This document shows positions 33,902-41,959 of a stretch of 47,656 nucleotides of DNA, in pieces. The notes beneath the pieces were generated by a model. It was not told the origin of the DNA. It worked only from the letters and a program-made list of their open reading frames with translations, and made no database searches. Each line of letters starts with the position of its first letter. Positions within the stretch are counted from its first letter, which is position 1. The DNA comes from an uncultured Micrococcales bacterium (lineage in GTDB: Bacteria > Actinomycetota > Actinomycetes > Actinomycetales > Microbacteriaceae): positions 1 to 47,656 of the forward strand of contig CAIXVE010000044.1 of the NCBI GenBank assembly GCA_903922825.1, in the 5' to 3' direction. The position numbers and the translations under genes are program-made.

Positions 33902-34800
33902 TAAAACGATTTCCCAGCAAAGAACAATTTCATCTGTTCGATAGCCTCAGCGGCAGCTTCATAGTGAACCAAATGGCCACAATTCGAAATCTCATACATC
34001 ACCGCGTTATCCATTGTCTTGGCCATCTCGACAACGGCTTTGACCGGCGTTACTTCATCAAGTTCGGCAGCTATTAGCAACACAGGAACCTTGAGGTGAT
34101 GAATATACGGCGCCATAGTGTTTGAAATTGAAGCGATGTAGGACTCCCAAACAACTTGCGAGTTGGCAAAGCTATTGAAGTGTTGCCGGTGCTGCATCTT
34201 TATCCAGTTACGAAGTGCCTTGTCTTTACTTTTAGTCGTATAAGAGCTCATCGAATCAACCAACAAATATGTTGTCACGAGGCTCATGCCAAATTTTTGT
34301 GGAACCACGTGAGCAAGCCAGTAATAACCTTTAACTAAGTACATAAGGAATCTGGATAAGCCCTCAACTTTTCCTCCGGCAACTGGGTTTATAAAAACCA
34401 TTCCGCTAAAGGTATGTTCTTTAGCTTCCAAGCCTGCGCTAATCAAAGTTCCAAAAGAATGACCAACTGATAAGGGTTTTTCGAGTCCTATTGTTTTTAT
34501 GAAACCCTGAAGCCACGTTATGTAGTTTTCTAAAGTGTGTTCAACTTTCAAAGGAGACGAGACACCAAAGCCGGGCAGGTCAGGCGCATATACGTTGAAA
34601 TCTGTTAGTCCTCCGGCGAATGATTCAAGGCCATGGTGATCACCACGATATCCATGAACAAACACCACGTTTTTCGCTTTAGAACTGTGCGAAGTGGTGG
34701 CTGGATAAAACCAATATTGACACTCAACCCCGTCGACCATGACTGATTTTTTGATGGCTCTAGCCTGAGCTAATTCCATCAATTCAGATGCTGGCTTCAT
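33901..34800 (-). CDS. Alpha/beta hydrolase
   Basis: Serine hydrolase with nucleophile elbow GHSFG (Ser115), an oxyanion motif HGYRGDHHG near residues 49-57, catalytic Asp near 248 (ELDEVTP) and His near 276 (NCGHLVHYE). No signal peptide. It could be an esterase, lipase-like or C-C bond hydrolase; the substrate is not apparent. Length is 299 residues. On the minus strand a TAGACT -10-like hexamer and a GGAG Shine-Dalgarno precede the ATG. It is the first gene of the operon with the GT4 glycosyltransferase. Confidence 0.88.
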   Translation of the reverse strand: MKPASELMELAQARAIKKSVMVDGVECQYWFYPATTSHSSKAKNVVFVHGYRGDHHGLESFAGGLTDFNVYAPDLPGFGVSSPLKVEHTLENYITWLQGFIKTIGLEKPLSVGHSFGTLISAGLEAKEHTFSGMVFINPVAGGKVEGLSRFLMYLVKGYYWLAHVVPQKFGMSLVTTYLLVDSMSSYTTKSKDKALRNWIKMQHRQHFNSFANSQVVWESYIASISNTMAPYIHHLKVPVLLIAAELDEVTPVKAVVEMAKTMDNAVMYEISNCGHLVHYEAAAEAIEQMKLFFAGKSF

Positions 34801-34887
34801 TACCTAACTCCAATTTTGCTTTCCTTGACAAGTCTAGCCAGAGCCATTGAACTATTGGGCTTGCCTAGGTTTGTCAGTGTCGAGAAG

Positions 34888-34893
34888 TAGTCT
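34888..34893 (+). promoter_or_regulatory. -10 element for a probable leaderless exonuclease mRNA
   Basis: TAGTCT ends exactly 6 nt before the ATG at 34900, the same geometry as at the dipeptidase and trpD. No Shine-Dalgarno is present in the 6-nt gap. Confidence 0.55.
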
Positions 34894-34899
34894 GGTTCC

Positions 34900-35625
34900 A
34901 TGAATGAGAAATTGGCTTTACCGGAATGGCTAAACGTTGTTGCTGTCTTTGACACAGAAACAACAGGATTGATACTCGACCAATCAAGGATCGTAACCGC
35001 TGCTATCCACTTGGTGGATGTGAATGGAAAAGTACTTGAAGGCGGTAAAGATTGGCTATTAAATCCAGGGGTTCCTATCCCCCCAGAAGCAAGTGAAGTA
35101 CACAAGGTTTATGACAAAGACGTTGTAAATGCTCAGGATGCTGCTTCTGGAGTCAAGGAAATTGTCACGACTATTCAAGAGTATTTTGATCAGGGAATTC
35201 CAGTCTTGGCTTATAACGCTCCTTATGACTTTACGATTTTGCACTACGAAGCGAAACGACATGGAATTGATCCAGTCAAGTTTGGTTACGTAATTGATCC
35301 GCTTGTAATCGATAAGACCATAGATAAGTTTCGCAAAGGTAAGCGCACTCTAGCTGCTGCTGCCGAAAGATATGGCGTTAGTCTTGAGAACGCCCACACT
35401 GCAGCTGATGATGCCATTGCAGCCGGTCAGGTTGGTTTAGCGATGATGCGTTTTTATCAGGCGCTGAATGATCCAAAATTTCCCTTTCCAGGTTCACTTG
35501 AGGAACTGCACGAGTTTCAAGCTAAATGGGCAGATGAAAATGAGAAGAGTTACGCGCAGTGGCGTCAGAAGGATTATCCAAACTATAAACCTACTTACGG
35601 TTGGCCAGTCAAGAAACTTGATTAA
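34900..35625 (+). CDS. DEDDh family 3'-5' exonuclease (DnaQ-like)
   Basis: Exonuclease with a DnaQ/RNase T fold. The acidic residues are Asp18 and Glu20 (FDTETTG), Asp110 (AYNAPYDF), and His166/Asp171 (HTAADD), giving the complete DEDDh set. It has no extra BRCT or UvrC domain. Related actinobacterial proteins are annotated as exonuclease domain-containing or DNA polymerase III epsilon-like; a proofreading role in the holoenzyme is possible but not shown. Length is 241 residues. A bidirectional terminator follows. Confidence 0.92.
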   Translation: MNEKLALPEWLNVVAVFDTETTGLILDQSRIVTAAIHLVDVNGKVLEGGKDWLLNPGVPIPPEASEVHKVYDKDVVNAQDAASGVKEIVTTIQEYFDQGIPVLAYNAPYDFTILHYEAKRHGIDPVKFGYVIDPLVIDKTIDKFRKGKRTLAAAAERYGVSLENAHTAADDAIAAGQVGLAMMRFYQALNDPKFPFPGSLEELHEFQAKWADENEKSYAQWRQKDYPNYKPTYGWPVKKLD

Positions 35626-35628
35626 ACA

Positions 35629-35656
35629 AAAATGGACCCCAATCGGGGTCCATTTT
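35629..35656. terminator. Bidirectional terminator between the exonuclease and L31 genes
   Basis: A perfect 12-bp inverted repeat, AAAATGGACCCC / GGGGTCCATTTT, with a 4-nt AATC loop, followed by CTTT on the plus strand and A/T-rich on the other. It can serve both convergent genes. Confidence 0.87.
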
Positions 35657-35669
35657 CTTTAAGACGTTA

Positions 35670-35927
35670 TTAGTTCTTCGCACCGAACTGCTTGTAACGT
35701 GCGTTGAAGCGCTCAACACGACCAGCTGAGTCAAGAATTCTCTGCTTACCTGTGTAGAACGGGTGTGATGCTGATGAGATTTCAACATCGAAAACTGGAT
35801 ATGTGTTGCCGTCTTCCCACTCGATGGTCTTGTTGCTAGTCACGGTTGAACGTGTCAAAAACGCAACACCAGAAGCTAGGTCGCGGAAAACAACTGCCTC
35901 ATACTTTGGGTGAATGTCAGCCTTCAT
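35670..35927 (-). CDS. rpmE2: Type B 50S ribosomal protein L31
   Basis: Large-subunit protein at the intersubunit bridge. The [29 protein letters not shown] start and the [23 protein letters not shown] end are the type B pattern. It contains no cysteine, so it is the zinc-independent (C-minus) form. Length is 85 residues. A TATAGT -10-like hexamer on the minus strand (35981-35986) would give a leader of about 45 nt. In other bacteria the C-minus form is often repressed by Zur; no clear Zur palindrome was seen upstream. Confidence 0.95.
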   Translation of the reverse strand: MKADIHPKYEAVVFRDLASGVAFLTRSTVTSNKTIEWEDGNTYPVFDVEISSASHPFYTGKQRILDSAGRVERFNARYKQFGAKN

Positions 35928-36013
35928 AGGGTAAATCTTTCAACTAAAAGGGATTTAGATGCCGTTGGCACCAAGAGAAAACTATACCAGAGCCAGCCTT
36001 GACTTACCAGTGG

Positions 36014-36796
36014 TTATTTAGCTCTAACCGCAAATCTGCCATTCAAAAGCACTACCTCGAGGGCGATTCCGAAGGCTTCGCTTAGCTTATCTGTGGTCAA
36101 AGTCGTGTTTATTGGGCCTGCAGCCGACACTTTTCCAGCATTTAGAACCAGGGCATGGGTGAAACCGACAGGGATCTCTTCCAGGTGATGGGTAACCATG
36201 ATGATTGCGGGAGCCTGAGGATGGGATGCGTAACCACTCAAAATCTTGATTGTTGACTCTCTAGCCCCGATGTCCAGGCTGGCTACTGGCTCATCTAAGA
36301 GTAGGAGTTCTGGGTCTGGCATGACTGCCCTAGCAATTTGAGTTCTCTTCTTCTCGCCGTCACTCAAAGTTCCAAAAGGGCGATCTGCATATTCAGACAG
36401 ATCCCATTCCGCTAGGACACGTCTAGCTCTTCTTTCATCAACATCTTCGTATTTCTCTTTGAATCTGCCAGTTATCGCATAACTAGCGGTCATAACAGCA
36501 TCTAAAACTCGCTCGGAATTAGGAATTCTTCCCGCTATCGCAGTGGAGGCAAACCCAATTCTGGTTCTTAAATCAAATACATTTATTTCGCCCAAAGTCT
36601 CCCCTAAAACTCTCGCTGTTCCGGAGGATGGTTGCAGTTGAGCGGCAGCTATTTTGAGCAAAGTTGTTTTCCCAGCACCGTTCGGCCCCACGATGACCCA
36701 GCGTTCATTATCTGAAACTTGCCAATTAACGCCGTCGAGAATCTTCTTACCGTCGCGAACGACGGACACGTCATGCAGAGCTAAAACTTCTTTCAT
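36014..36796 (-). CDS. ABC transporter ATP-binding protein (orphan)
   Basis: ATPase with Walker A GPNGAGKTT near residues 38-46, signature LSDGEKKRTQIAR near 142-154 and Walker B LLLLDEPVASLD. The His switch is in MVTHHLEEIP. The signature has LSDGE rather than LSGGQ, as in the YlmA/ModF-like branch. No permease or binding protein is next to it, and it is a single gene facing L31 at one end and serB at the other. Substrate unknown. Length is 260 residues. ATG 36796 is divergent from serB. Confidence 0.88.
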   Translation of the reverse strand: MKEVLALHDVSVVRDGKKILDGVNWQVSDNERWVIVGPNGAGKTTLLKIAAAQLQPSSGTARVLGETLGEINVFDLRTRIGFASTAIAGRIPNSERVLDAVMTASYAITGRFKEKYEDVDERRARRVLAEWDLSEYADRPFGTLSDGEKKRTQIARAVMPDPELLLLDEPVASLDIGARESTIKILSGYASHPQAPAIIMVTHHLEEIPVGFTHALVLNAGKVSAAGPINTTLTTDKLSEAFGIALEVVLLNGRFAVRAK

Positions 36797-36850
36797 AGAT
36801 TTTTAGCCTATGGGAATAACCCTGCACAAACAGTCTTTGACACTCAAGCC

Positions 36851-36880
36851 TGAACAAGTTAGTCCAATCCAAGCTATAAA
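36851..36880 (+). promoter_or_regulatory. Possible serB promoter
   Basis: TGAACA (36851-36856) and TATAAA (36875-36880) are separated by 18 bp and lie 8 nt before the serB ATG. No Shine-Dalgarno is obvious, so the mRNA may have almost no leader. Confidence 0.4.
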
Positions 36881-36888
36881 GTTTCTTT

Positions 36889-37542
36889 ATGACCAACACG
36901 ATTCCTGCGGCAACAATGCTGGTCGTTTTCGATGTTGACTCCACCTTGATTGAACAAGAAGTTATTGAAATGCTGGCTGCTAAAGCCGGCAAAGCTCAAG
37001 ACGTTGCCGACGTTACAGAACGAGCAATGAGAGGTGAATTGGATTTCAGTTCTAGTCTCAGAGCTAGAGTTGCGACTCTGAAAGGTATGCCAGTATCTAT
37101 CCTCGAAGAAGTGTTAGAGGAAATCAGAATCACTAAAGGTGCGATCGAGCTTATTCAGCACATTCATGCCCAAGGTGGTAAAGCTGCTGCAGTTTCAGGT
37201 GGATTCATCGAACTTCTAGAACCGCTATCTAGGAAACTAAACCTGGATTTCATTAGAGCAAACACCCTAGAAACCCAAGATGGGTTCTTCACTGGAGATG
37301 TGATTGAGCCAATCATCGATAAACCTGCCAAAGCTCATGCGCTAAGCGAATGGGCAGAAGAACTGGGCTTAGCTTTAGATCGAACAGTTGCTGTTGGCGA
37401 TGGCGCAAATGATTTAGATATGATGGCAATCGCAGGAGTTAGCATTGGTTTTAATGCAAAGCCCCGTGTTCGAGATGCAGCAGATCACTGCATAGACAGC
37501 GGAAATCTTTTAGACGCAGTAAACCTGCTACCTAAAAACTAG
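36889..37542 (+). CDS. serB: Phosphoserine phosphatase
   Basis: Last step of serine synthesis. HAD motif I is FDVDSTLIEQE (Asp15, Asp17); the Glu after it is characteristic of SerB. Later motifs are AAVSGGF (motif II), Lys in DKPAKAHAL, and VGDGANDLDMM (motif IV). There is no N-terminal ACT domain, so it is the short form. Length is 217 residues. Its TAG stop and that of fabI share the CTAG at 37539-37542. Confidence 0.94.
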   Translation: MTNTIPAATMLVVFDVDSTLIEQEVIEMLAAKAGKAQDVADVTERAMRGELDFSSSLRARVATLKGMPVSILEEVLEEIRITKGAIELIQHIHAQGGKAAAVSGGFIELLEPLSRKLNLDFIRANTLETQDGFFTGDVIEPIIDKPAKAHALSEWAEELGLALDRTVAVGDGANDLDMMAIAGVSIGFNAKPRVRDAADHCIDSGNLLDAVNLLPKN

Positions 37543-38306
37543 TGACCGGTTGAGTGCAGTCCACCATCAACGTGAATAATTTCACCTGTAGTAGCTGGGA
37601 ACCAATCGCTTAGCAAAGCAACAATACCTTTAGCTGCTGGTTCTGTATCTGCAAGTTCCCACTTCAACGGAGCTCGGGTAACCCAGATGTCTTCCATATC
37701 TGAGAAGCCTGGAATTGATTTACCAGCAGGAGTTCTTAGTGGACCGGCAGAAATCAAGTTCACACGGATGCCGTCTTTGCCTAGGTAACGAGCTAGATAA
37801 CGTGAAGTAGATTCGAAAGCTGCCTTAGCAACACCCATCCAGTCGTATACCGGCCAAGAAACAGATGCATCAAAGGTTAGACCTGCTACAGACGAACCTG
37901 GACGAAGTAAAGACTTAGCTGCCATGGTGATCGACTTCAAGGAGAATGCTGAAACTTGAACTGCAGTTGCAACATCTGGCCATTCAGTTGAAAGGAAATT
38001 TCCACCAAGTGCTGTTCCTGGAGCGAAAGCAATAGCGTGAACAATTCCGTCGAGGTAAGGAAGGTGTTCCTGAACACGTGCAGGAAGCGCAGCTAGATCT
38101 TCATCGCTGGTTGCATCAAGTTCAATAACAGCGCAAGGCTTAGGTAGACGAAGTGCAATCTTCTCTGTGATTGGAAGCATTCTTCCGTAGGAAGAAAGAA
38201 TGATGTCTGCTCCCTGCTCTTGAGCTAGCTTTGCGACAGTGAAAGCGATAGACGCTTCAGTTAGAACACCTGTGATCAGGATTTTCTTACCTTCGAGGAT
38301 TCCCAT
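37539..38306 (-). CDS. fabI: Enoyl-ACP reductase, InhA-like
   Basis: NADH-dependent reductase for the last step of each fatty-acid elongation cycle. Short-chain dehydrogenase fold with the FabI-type GVLTEASIAFTVA cofactor motif (residues 13-25). The catalytic pair is Tyr154 and Lys161 (Y-x6-K) in WPVYDWMGVAKAA, resembling mycobacterial InhA. Length is 255 residues. fabG lies 68 bp upstream on the same strand, the same arrangement as mabA-inhA in mycobacteria. A 6-bp hairpin lies between them. Confidence 0.94.
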   Translation of the reverse strand: MGILEGKKILITGVLTEASIAFTVAKLAQEQGADIILSSYGRMLPITEKIALRLPKPCAVIELDATSDEDLAALPARVQEHLPYLDGIVHAIAFAPGTALGGNFLSTEWPDVATAVQVSAFSLKSITMAAKSLLRPGSSVAGLTFDASVSWPVYDWMGVAKAAFESTSRYLARYLGKDGIRVNLISAGPLRTPAGKSIPGFSDMEDIWVTRAPLKWELADTEPAAKGIVALLSDWFPATTGEIIHVDGGLHSTGH

Positions 38307-38331
38307 TTTCTTCCTTCATTTGAGTAACAAT

Positions 38332-38347
38332 TATCCCCCAAGGGATA
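38332..38347. repeat. Small inverted repeat TATCCC-CCAA-GGGATA in the fabG-fabI gap
   Basis: A perfect 6-bp inverted repeat with a 4-nt loop, 26 bp upstream of the fabI start. No U-tract follows on the minus strand, so it is not a good terminator; it might be an operator or leader hairpin for fabI. Confidence 0.3.
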
Positions 38348-38374
38348 TTCTGCCACTAGTTAGGCAAATAAGGT

Positions 38375-39079
38375 CTAATGACCCATGCCCATTCCGCCAT
38401 CAACTGGGATAACGGCACCAGAGATATAGGCTGCATCATCGCCAGCCAGCCACAAAACCACGTTTGCAACTTCCTCAGGTGAGGCAAAGCGTCCAGCTGG
38501 AATCCTCTTTTTGTAGTCAGCCTGCATCTCTTCACTCAATTCGGCTGTCATATCGGTGTCAATGAATCCCGGAGCAACAACGTTAGCCGTGATACCGCGA
38601 CCACCAAGTTCACGAGTTAGTGATCGAGCAAGCCCAATTAGGCCACTCTTTGCTGCTGAATAATTAACCTGGCCTGGGCTTCCAAGGAGAGCAACAACTG
38701 AACCAATTAAAATCACACGACCATAGCGGGCCTTGATCATGCCTTTAGTAGCTCTTCTAACCACTCTGAATGCTCCAGTTAGGTTGGTGTTGATTACTTC
38801 TTCAAATTCTTCATCGCTCATACGCATCAAAAGAGTGTCACGCGTAATGCCAGCGTTGGCAACCAAAATCTCAACCGGGCCAAGCTTCTCTTCTATTTCT
38901 GCGTATGCCGCATCAAGTGAAGCAGCATCGGTAACATCGGCTTTTACGCTTAGTGAGCCTTGAGGACCTTCACCGCTTCTAACTGTGACGGCTACTTTAA
39001 ATCCAGCTTTAATGAAAGCCTCGGCGATCGATTTGCCGATACCACGGTTACCACCGGTAACTAAAACTACTTTTGACAT
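38375..39079 (-). CDS. fabG: 3-oxoacyl-ACP reductase FabG (MabA-like)
   Basis: NADPH-dependent reductase of the fatty-acid elongation cycle. SDR cofactor motif TGGNRGIGKSIAE near residues 8-20, NNAG-equivalent VANAGITRD near 73-81, catalytic Ser127, Tyr140 and Lys144 (Y-SAA-K), and a PVDGGMGMGH end. Length is 234 residues. An AAAAGG Shine-Dalgarno lies upstream of the ATG. It precedes fabI as MabA precedes InhA. Confidence 0.93.
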   Translation of the reverse strand: MSKVVLVTGGNRGIGKSIAEAFIKAGFKVAVTVRSGEGPQGSLSVKADVTDAASLDAAYAEIEEKLGPVEILVANAGITRDTLLMRMSDEEFEEVINTNLTGAFRVVRRATKGMIKARYGRVILIGSVVALLGSPGQVNYSAAKSGLIGLARSLTRELGGRGITANVVAPGFIDTDMTAELSEEMQADYKKRIPAGRFASPEEVANVVLWLAGDDAAYISGAVIPVDGGMGMGH

Positions 39080-39168
39080 AAGATCTTGGCCTTTTGTTAG
39101 GATTTGGCTTTATCGGGTCAAGTCTATATCTAGGCTGGTAATAGGTGCTTTATATAAGAAAGGCCAAA

Positions 39169-39474
39169 TTGGCTAACAGACAGTCGGTAACTTCGGTAGA
39201 TATCTCCCCCGAAGATGAACGCAGAAGCAGATTCATCAAATACACAATCGCAATGATTATCAGGGTTATCTGCATCATTTTGGCGGTAGTTGTTCCATTA
39301 GGTTGGATAACTTTGCTATTTGCGATTGGGGCTATCTTTCTTCCCTACTTCGCAGTTATTATCGCTAATGCCGATTCAAGAACAACCGAAACTAAGAAAA
39401 CGAAAGCAATGGCACCGACTTTAAGCATTAGTGCAGACTCGTTTAGGGATAGCAGTGAAACCAAAAAGGACTAG
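39169..39474 (+). CDS. DUF3099 domain membrane protein
   Basis: Actinobacterial family of unknown function. The pattern SVTSVDISPEDERRSRFIKYTIAMIIRVICIILAV, then two hydrophobic helices (about 30-47 and 52-70 of the 101-residue product) ending in YFAVIIANAD, is the DUF3099 signature; the C-terminal tail is polar. TTG at 39169 is preferred because AGAAAGG lies 5 nt upstream. An in-frame GTG at 39145 (109 residues) has a TAGGCT 8 nt upstream and would be nearly leaderless, so the start is unsettled. Overlaps the SURF1 gene. Confidence 0.82.
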   Translation: MANRQSVTSVDISPEDERRSRFIKYTIAMIIRVICIILAVVVPLGWITLLFAIGAIFLPYFAVIIANADSRTTETKKTKAMAPTLSISADSFRDSSETKKD

Positions 39475-40267
39475 ATCCAAGTTTGTGCAATGGGGATCCT
39501 GGATAGCTCTAGCAGCGGTATTTTCAAGTGCCTGTTGGTTCTTATCTCAGTGGCAGTTTGCTCGACAAAAAGAAGTCATCGCGGCTAACGCCATAATTCA
39601 AAAGAATTACAACGCTAATCCTGTTCCTTTAGAAAGTGTTCTCAAAGTTCATCAAGCTTGGAATAACCACTTGGAATTTAAGCCAGTGGTACTAGCTGGT
39701 CACTACATTCCTTTTGATGAATATTTAGTTCGCAACCGCCCAAACAATGGTTCTCCTGGCTTTCTACAACTTGTTGCCTTTATGACCACCAATCACACAA
39801 TCATTTGGGTTGATAGAGGTTGGTTGGCTACTGGAAATAAAACAGATAAGCCTGATTTCGTTCCAGCTGTTGACGAAAAACAAAGAGTAATAGTTCTTAG
39901 ACTTCGAGCTAACGAAGCGCCAGACAATAGAACCGCTCCGCTGCGTGAACTTCCAAATATTGATTTACCTCTGGCCAGTAAAGAGATCACCTCCAATAAT
40001 GTTTACCTTCAAAGCTACGGCCGACTAGTGAATGAAACTCCCTCACTACTTCGCGGTTCTGATCTGGGTGAACCTGATCTAACTGAAGGTAATCATTTGA
40101 GCTATGCCTTGCAGTGGCTGGCCTTCGCTTTGATGGCATTTGGCGCTGTGTTCTGGAACATAAGCCAAGATAGGCGAAGACGAGCTGGGCTTAGCGCTAG
40201 GAAACTAAAGATGCTGACTCAAGATAAAGATGGTGAAATCGAAGACGAACTGTTAGATAGAAAATAA
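39455..40267 (+). CDS. SURF1 family cytochrome oxidase assembly protein
   Basis: Assembly factor for the heme a3/CuB centre of cytochrome c oxidase. The two-helix SURF1 layout is clear: an N-terminal helix (GSWIALAAVFSSACWFLSQWQFAR), a large outside loop with GHYIPFDEYLVRNRPNNGSPGF and IIWVDRGWL motifs, and a C-terminal helix (HLSYALQWLAFALMAFGAVFW). GTG at 39455 is preferred (AGGGA 5 nt upstream, product 270 residues); an in-frame GTG at 39431 adds 8 residues. It overlaps DUF3099 by 20 bp. It probably serves the aa3 oxidase genes at 7.9-15.1 kb. Confidence 0.9.
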   Translation: MKPKRTRSKFVQWGSWIALAAVFSSACWFLSQWQFARQKEVIAANAIIQKNYNANPVPLESVLKVHQAWNNHLEFKPVVLAGHYIPFDEYLVRNRPNNGSPGFLQLVAFMTTNHTIIWVDRGWLATGNKTDKPDFVPAVDEKQRVIVLRLRANEAPDNRTAPLRELPNIDLPLASKEITSNNVYLQSYGRLVNETPSLLRGSDLGEPDLTEGNHLSYALQWLAFALMAFGAVFWNISQDRRRRAGLSARKLKMLTQDKDGEIEDELLDRK

Positions 40268-40268
40268 T

Positions 40269-41867
40269 CTAAGACAGCGTAATCAAATCTCGATAACCAT
40301 CGTTCCAGAGGTCCTCTTGACCATCAGGCATGACCAAAACTCGTTCAGGGTTGAGTGCATCAACAGCACCGACATCGTGCGAAACCAAAACTATGGCTCC
40401 GGTAAACCCTGCCAAAGCTTTAAGTATTTCTTCACGACTGGCTGGATCCAAGTTGTTTGTCGGTTCATCCAAAAGCAAAACGTTTGCTCTAGAAACCACA
40501 AGGCTAGCTAAAGCCAACCGTGTCTTTTCACCACCGCTTAGAACTGATGCAGGTTTATTCACATCATCACCACTAAATAGGAATGAACCTAAAACTTTAC
40601 GAGCATCAACATCGGTTAGTTCTGGAGCCGCCATTTGCATGTTCATCAAAACTGTTTTGTTGACATCTAGGGTTTCATGCTCCTGCGCGTAATACCCAAC
40701 TTTAAGTCCGTGACCTGGGTCAATTTTCCCTGTGTCTGCTTGTTCAACGCCTGCCAGAATCCTAAGCAACGTTGTTTTACCAGCACCGTTAAGCCCAATG
40801 ATGACCACCTTGGAACCACGATCAATCGCTAAGTCCACCGCTGTGAAGATTTCTAGAGAGCCATAGCTTTTGCTCAGGTTATGCCCAAACAGTGGCGTCT
40901 TCCCGCAGGCTTGAGGATCAGGGAAACGAATGTTTGCGACTCTGTCCTTTTCACGAACATCATCAAGGCCACTCAGAAGTTTTTCAGCGCGTCTGGCCAT
41001 TTGTTGAGCGGCGACAGCTTTGGTAGCTTTAGCACCAAACTTGGCTGCTTGTAGCTGCAAGACGGATGCTTTCTTCTCTGCGGTAGCGCGTTCACGCTTG
41101 CGACGTTCTTCGTCGGCTTCGCGCTGCTTTAAATACTGACGCCATCCCATGTTGTAAATATCAATGACTGCTCGATTGGCATCCAGGTAGAAGACTCTGT
41201 TGACTGTTTCCTCAACAATGTCTATATCGTGGCTGATTACAATAAGTCCCCCAGAATAACCTTTGAGGAAATCTCGTAGCCAAATGACACTGTCAGCATC
41301 TAAGTGGTTGGTTGGCTCATCAAGAATCATTGTCTCTGCATTGGAGAAAAGGATCCGAGCCAATTCGATTCTTCTTCGCTGACCACCTGAAAGAGTTCCA
41401 AGTGGTTGATTCAAAACGTTTGCTTTAAGTCCCAAGTTTCCTGCAATCGCAGAGGCCTCAGCCTCGGCTGCATAACCACCGTTTGCGTCAAACTGGGCCT
41501 CCAGTTTCGAATAGCGTTCCATCGCCTTTTCATAAACTTTTTCATCCACCGAGCCCATCTCTTCTCGAGTGGCTTCAAGTTTTTCGATTATCGTTCCTAA
41601 GCCTCTAGCATTCAAAATGCGATTCTTAGCTAATTCCGCTGGATCGCCGGTTCTAGGATCTTGAGGCAGATAGCCGATTTCACCGGTGTGTTCGATAGTG
41701 CCATTGCTGGATTGAAAATCTCCAGCTATAACGCGAGTCAAAGTTGTTTTACCTGCACCGTTACGACCAACAAGACCAACCTTGTCACCTTTAGAAACTT
41801 GGAAGTTCACTCCCGACATTAGGACTCTCGGACCTATGGTGATCTCGAGATCGCGCACGCTAATCAT
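40269..41867 (-). CDS. ABC-F family ATPase
   Basis: Cytoplasmic protein with two ABC domains and no membrane part. Domain 1: GRNGAGKTTL near residue 36, LSGGQRRRIELAR and ILDEPTNHLD. A charged linker (ERRKRERATAEKKASVLQLQ) joins domain 2: GLNGAGKTTLL, LSGGEKTRLAL and LLLDEPTNNLDP. ABC-F proteins bind ribosomes and resolve stalls or confer ribosome protection; there is no sign that this one is a drug-resistance type. Length is 532 residues. It ends 1 bp from the SURF1 stop. Confidence 0.93.
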   Translation of the reverse strand: MISVRDLEITIGPRVLMSGVNFQVSKGDKVGLVGRNGAGKTTLTRVIAGDFQSSNGTIEHTGEIGYLPQDPRTGDPAELAKNRILNARGLGTIIEKLEATREEMGSVDEKVYEKAMERYSKLEAQFDANGGYAAEAEASAIAGNLGLKANVLNQPLGTLSGGQRRRIELARILFSNAETMILDEPTNHLDADSVIWLRDFLKGYSGGLIVISHDIDIVEETVNRVFYLDANRAVIDIYNMGWRQYLKQREADEERRKRERATAEKKASVLQLQAAKFGAKATKAVAAQQMARRAEKLLSGLDDVREKDRVANIRFPDPQACGKTPLFGHNLSKSYGSLEIFTAVDLAIDRGSKVVIIGLNGAGKTTLLRILAGVEQADTGKIDPGHGLKVGYYAQEHETLDVNKTVLMNMQMAAPELTDVDARKVLGSFLFSGDDVNKPASVLSGGEKTRLALASLVVSRANVLLLDEPTNNLDPASREEILKALAGFTGAIVLVSHDVGAVDALNPERVLVMPDGQEDLWNDGYRDLITLS

Positions 41868-41896
41868 GTTGCCCCGTCAGTGAGCGATAAAGTGGA

Positions 41897-41924
41897 TTTG
41901 TGTTCAAGGGTTTAACCCTACAAT
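41897..41924 (+). promoter_or_regulatory. Putative bioY promoter with an embedded 13-bp palindrome
   Basis: TTTGTG (41897-41902) and TACAAT (41919-41924) are 16 bp apart, and the spacer holds the perfect palindrome AGGGTT-T-AACCCT (41907-41919). A palindrome between -35 and -10 is a natural repressor site. It matches neither the BirA nor the BioQ consensus that I know. Confidence 0.45.
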
Positions 41925-41959
41925 TAACACTAACCACCTGCATCTCGAAAGGCCAAACA

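Noticed and set aside
36818-36842. GGGAAT upstream of serB considered as another SigR-type promoter
   Set aside because: The spacing to the next GTT/GTC does not fit N18; the downstream triplet at N18 is TTT.
40330-40692. A 120-codon open frame antisense to the ABC-F gene
   Set aside because: Low-complexity Ser/Lys/Ala composition and full overlap with a conserved gene mark it as a shadow frame.
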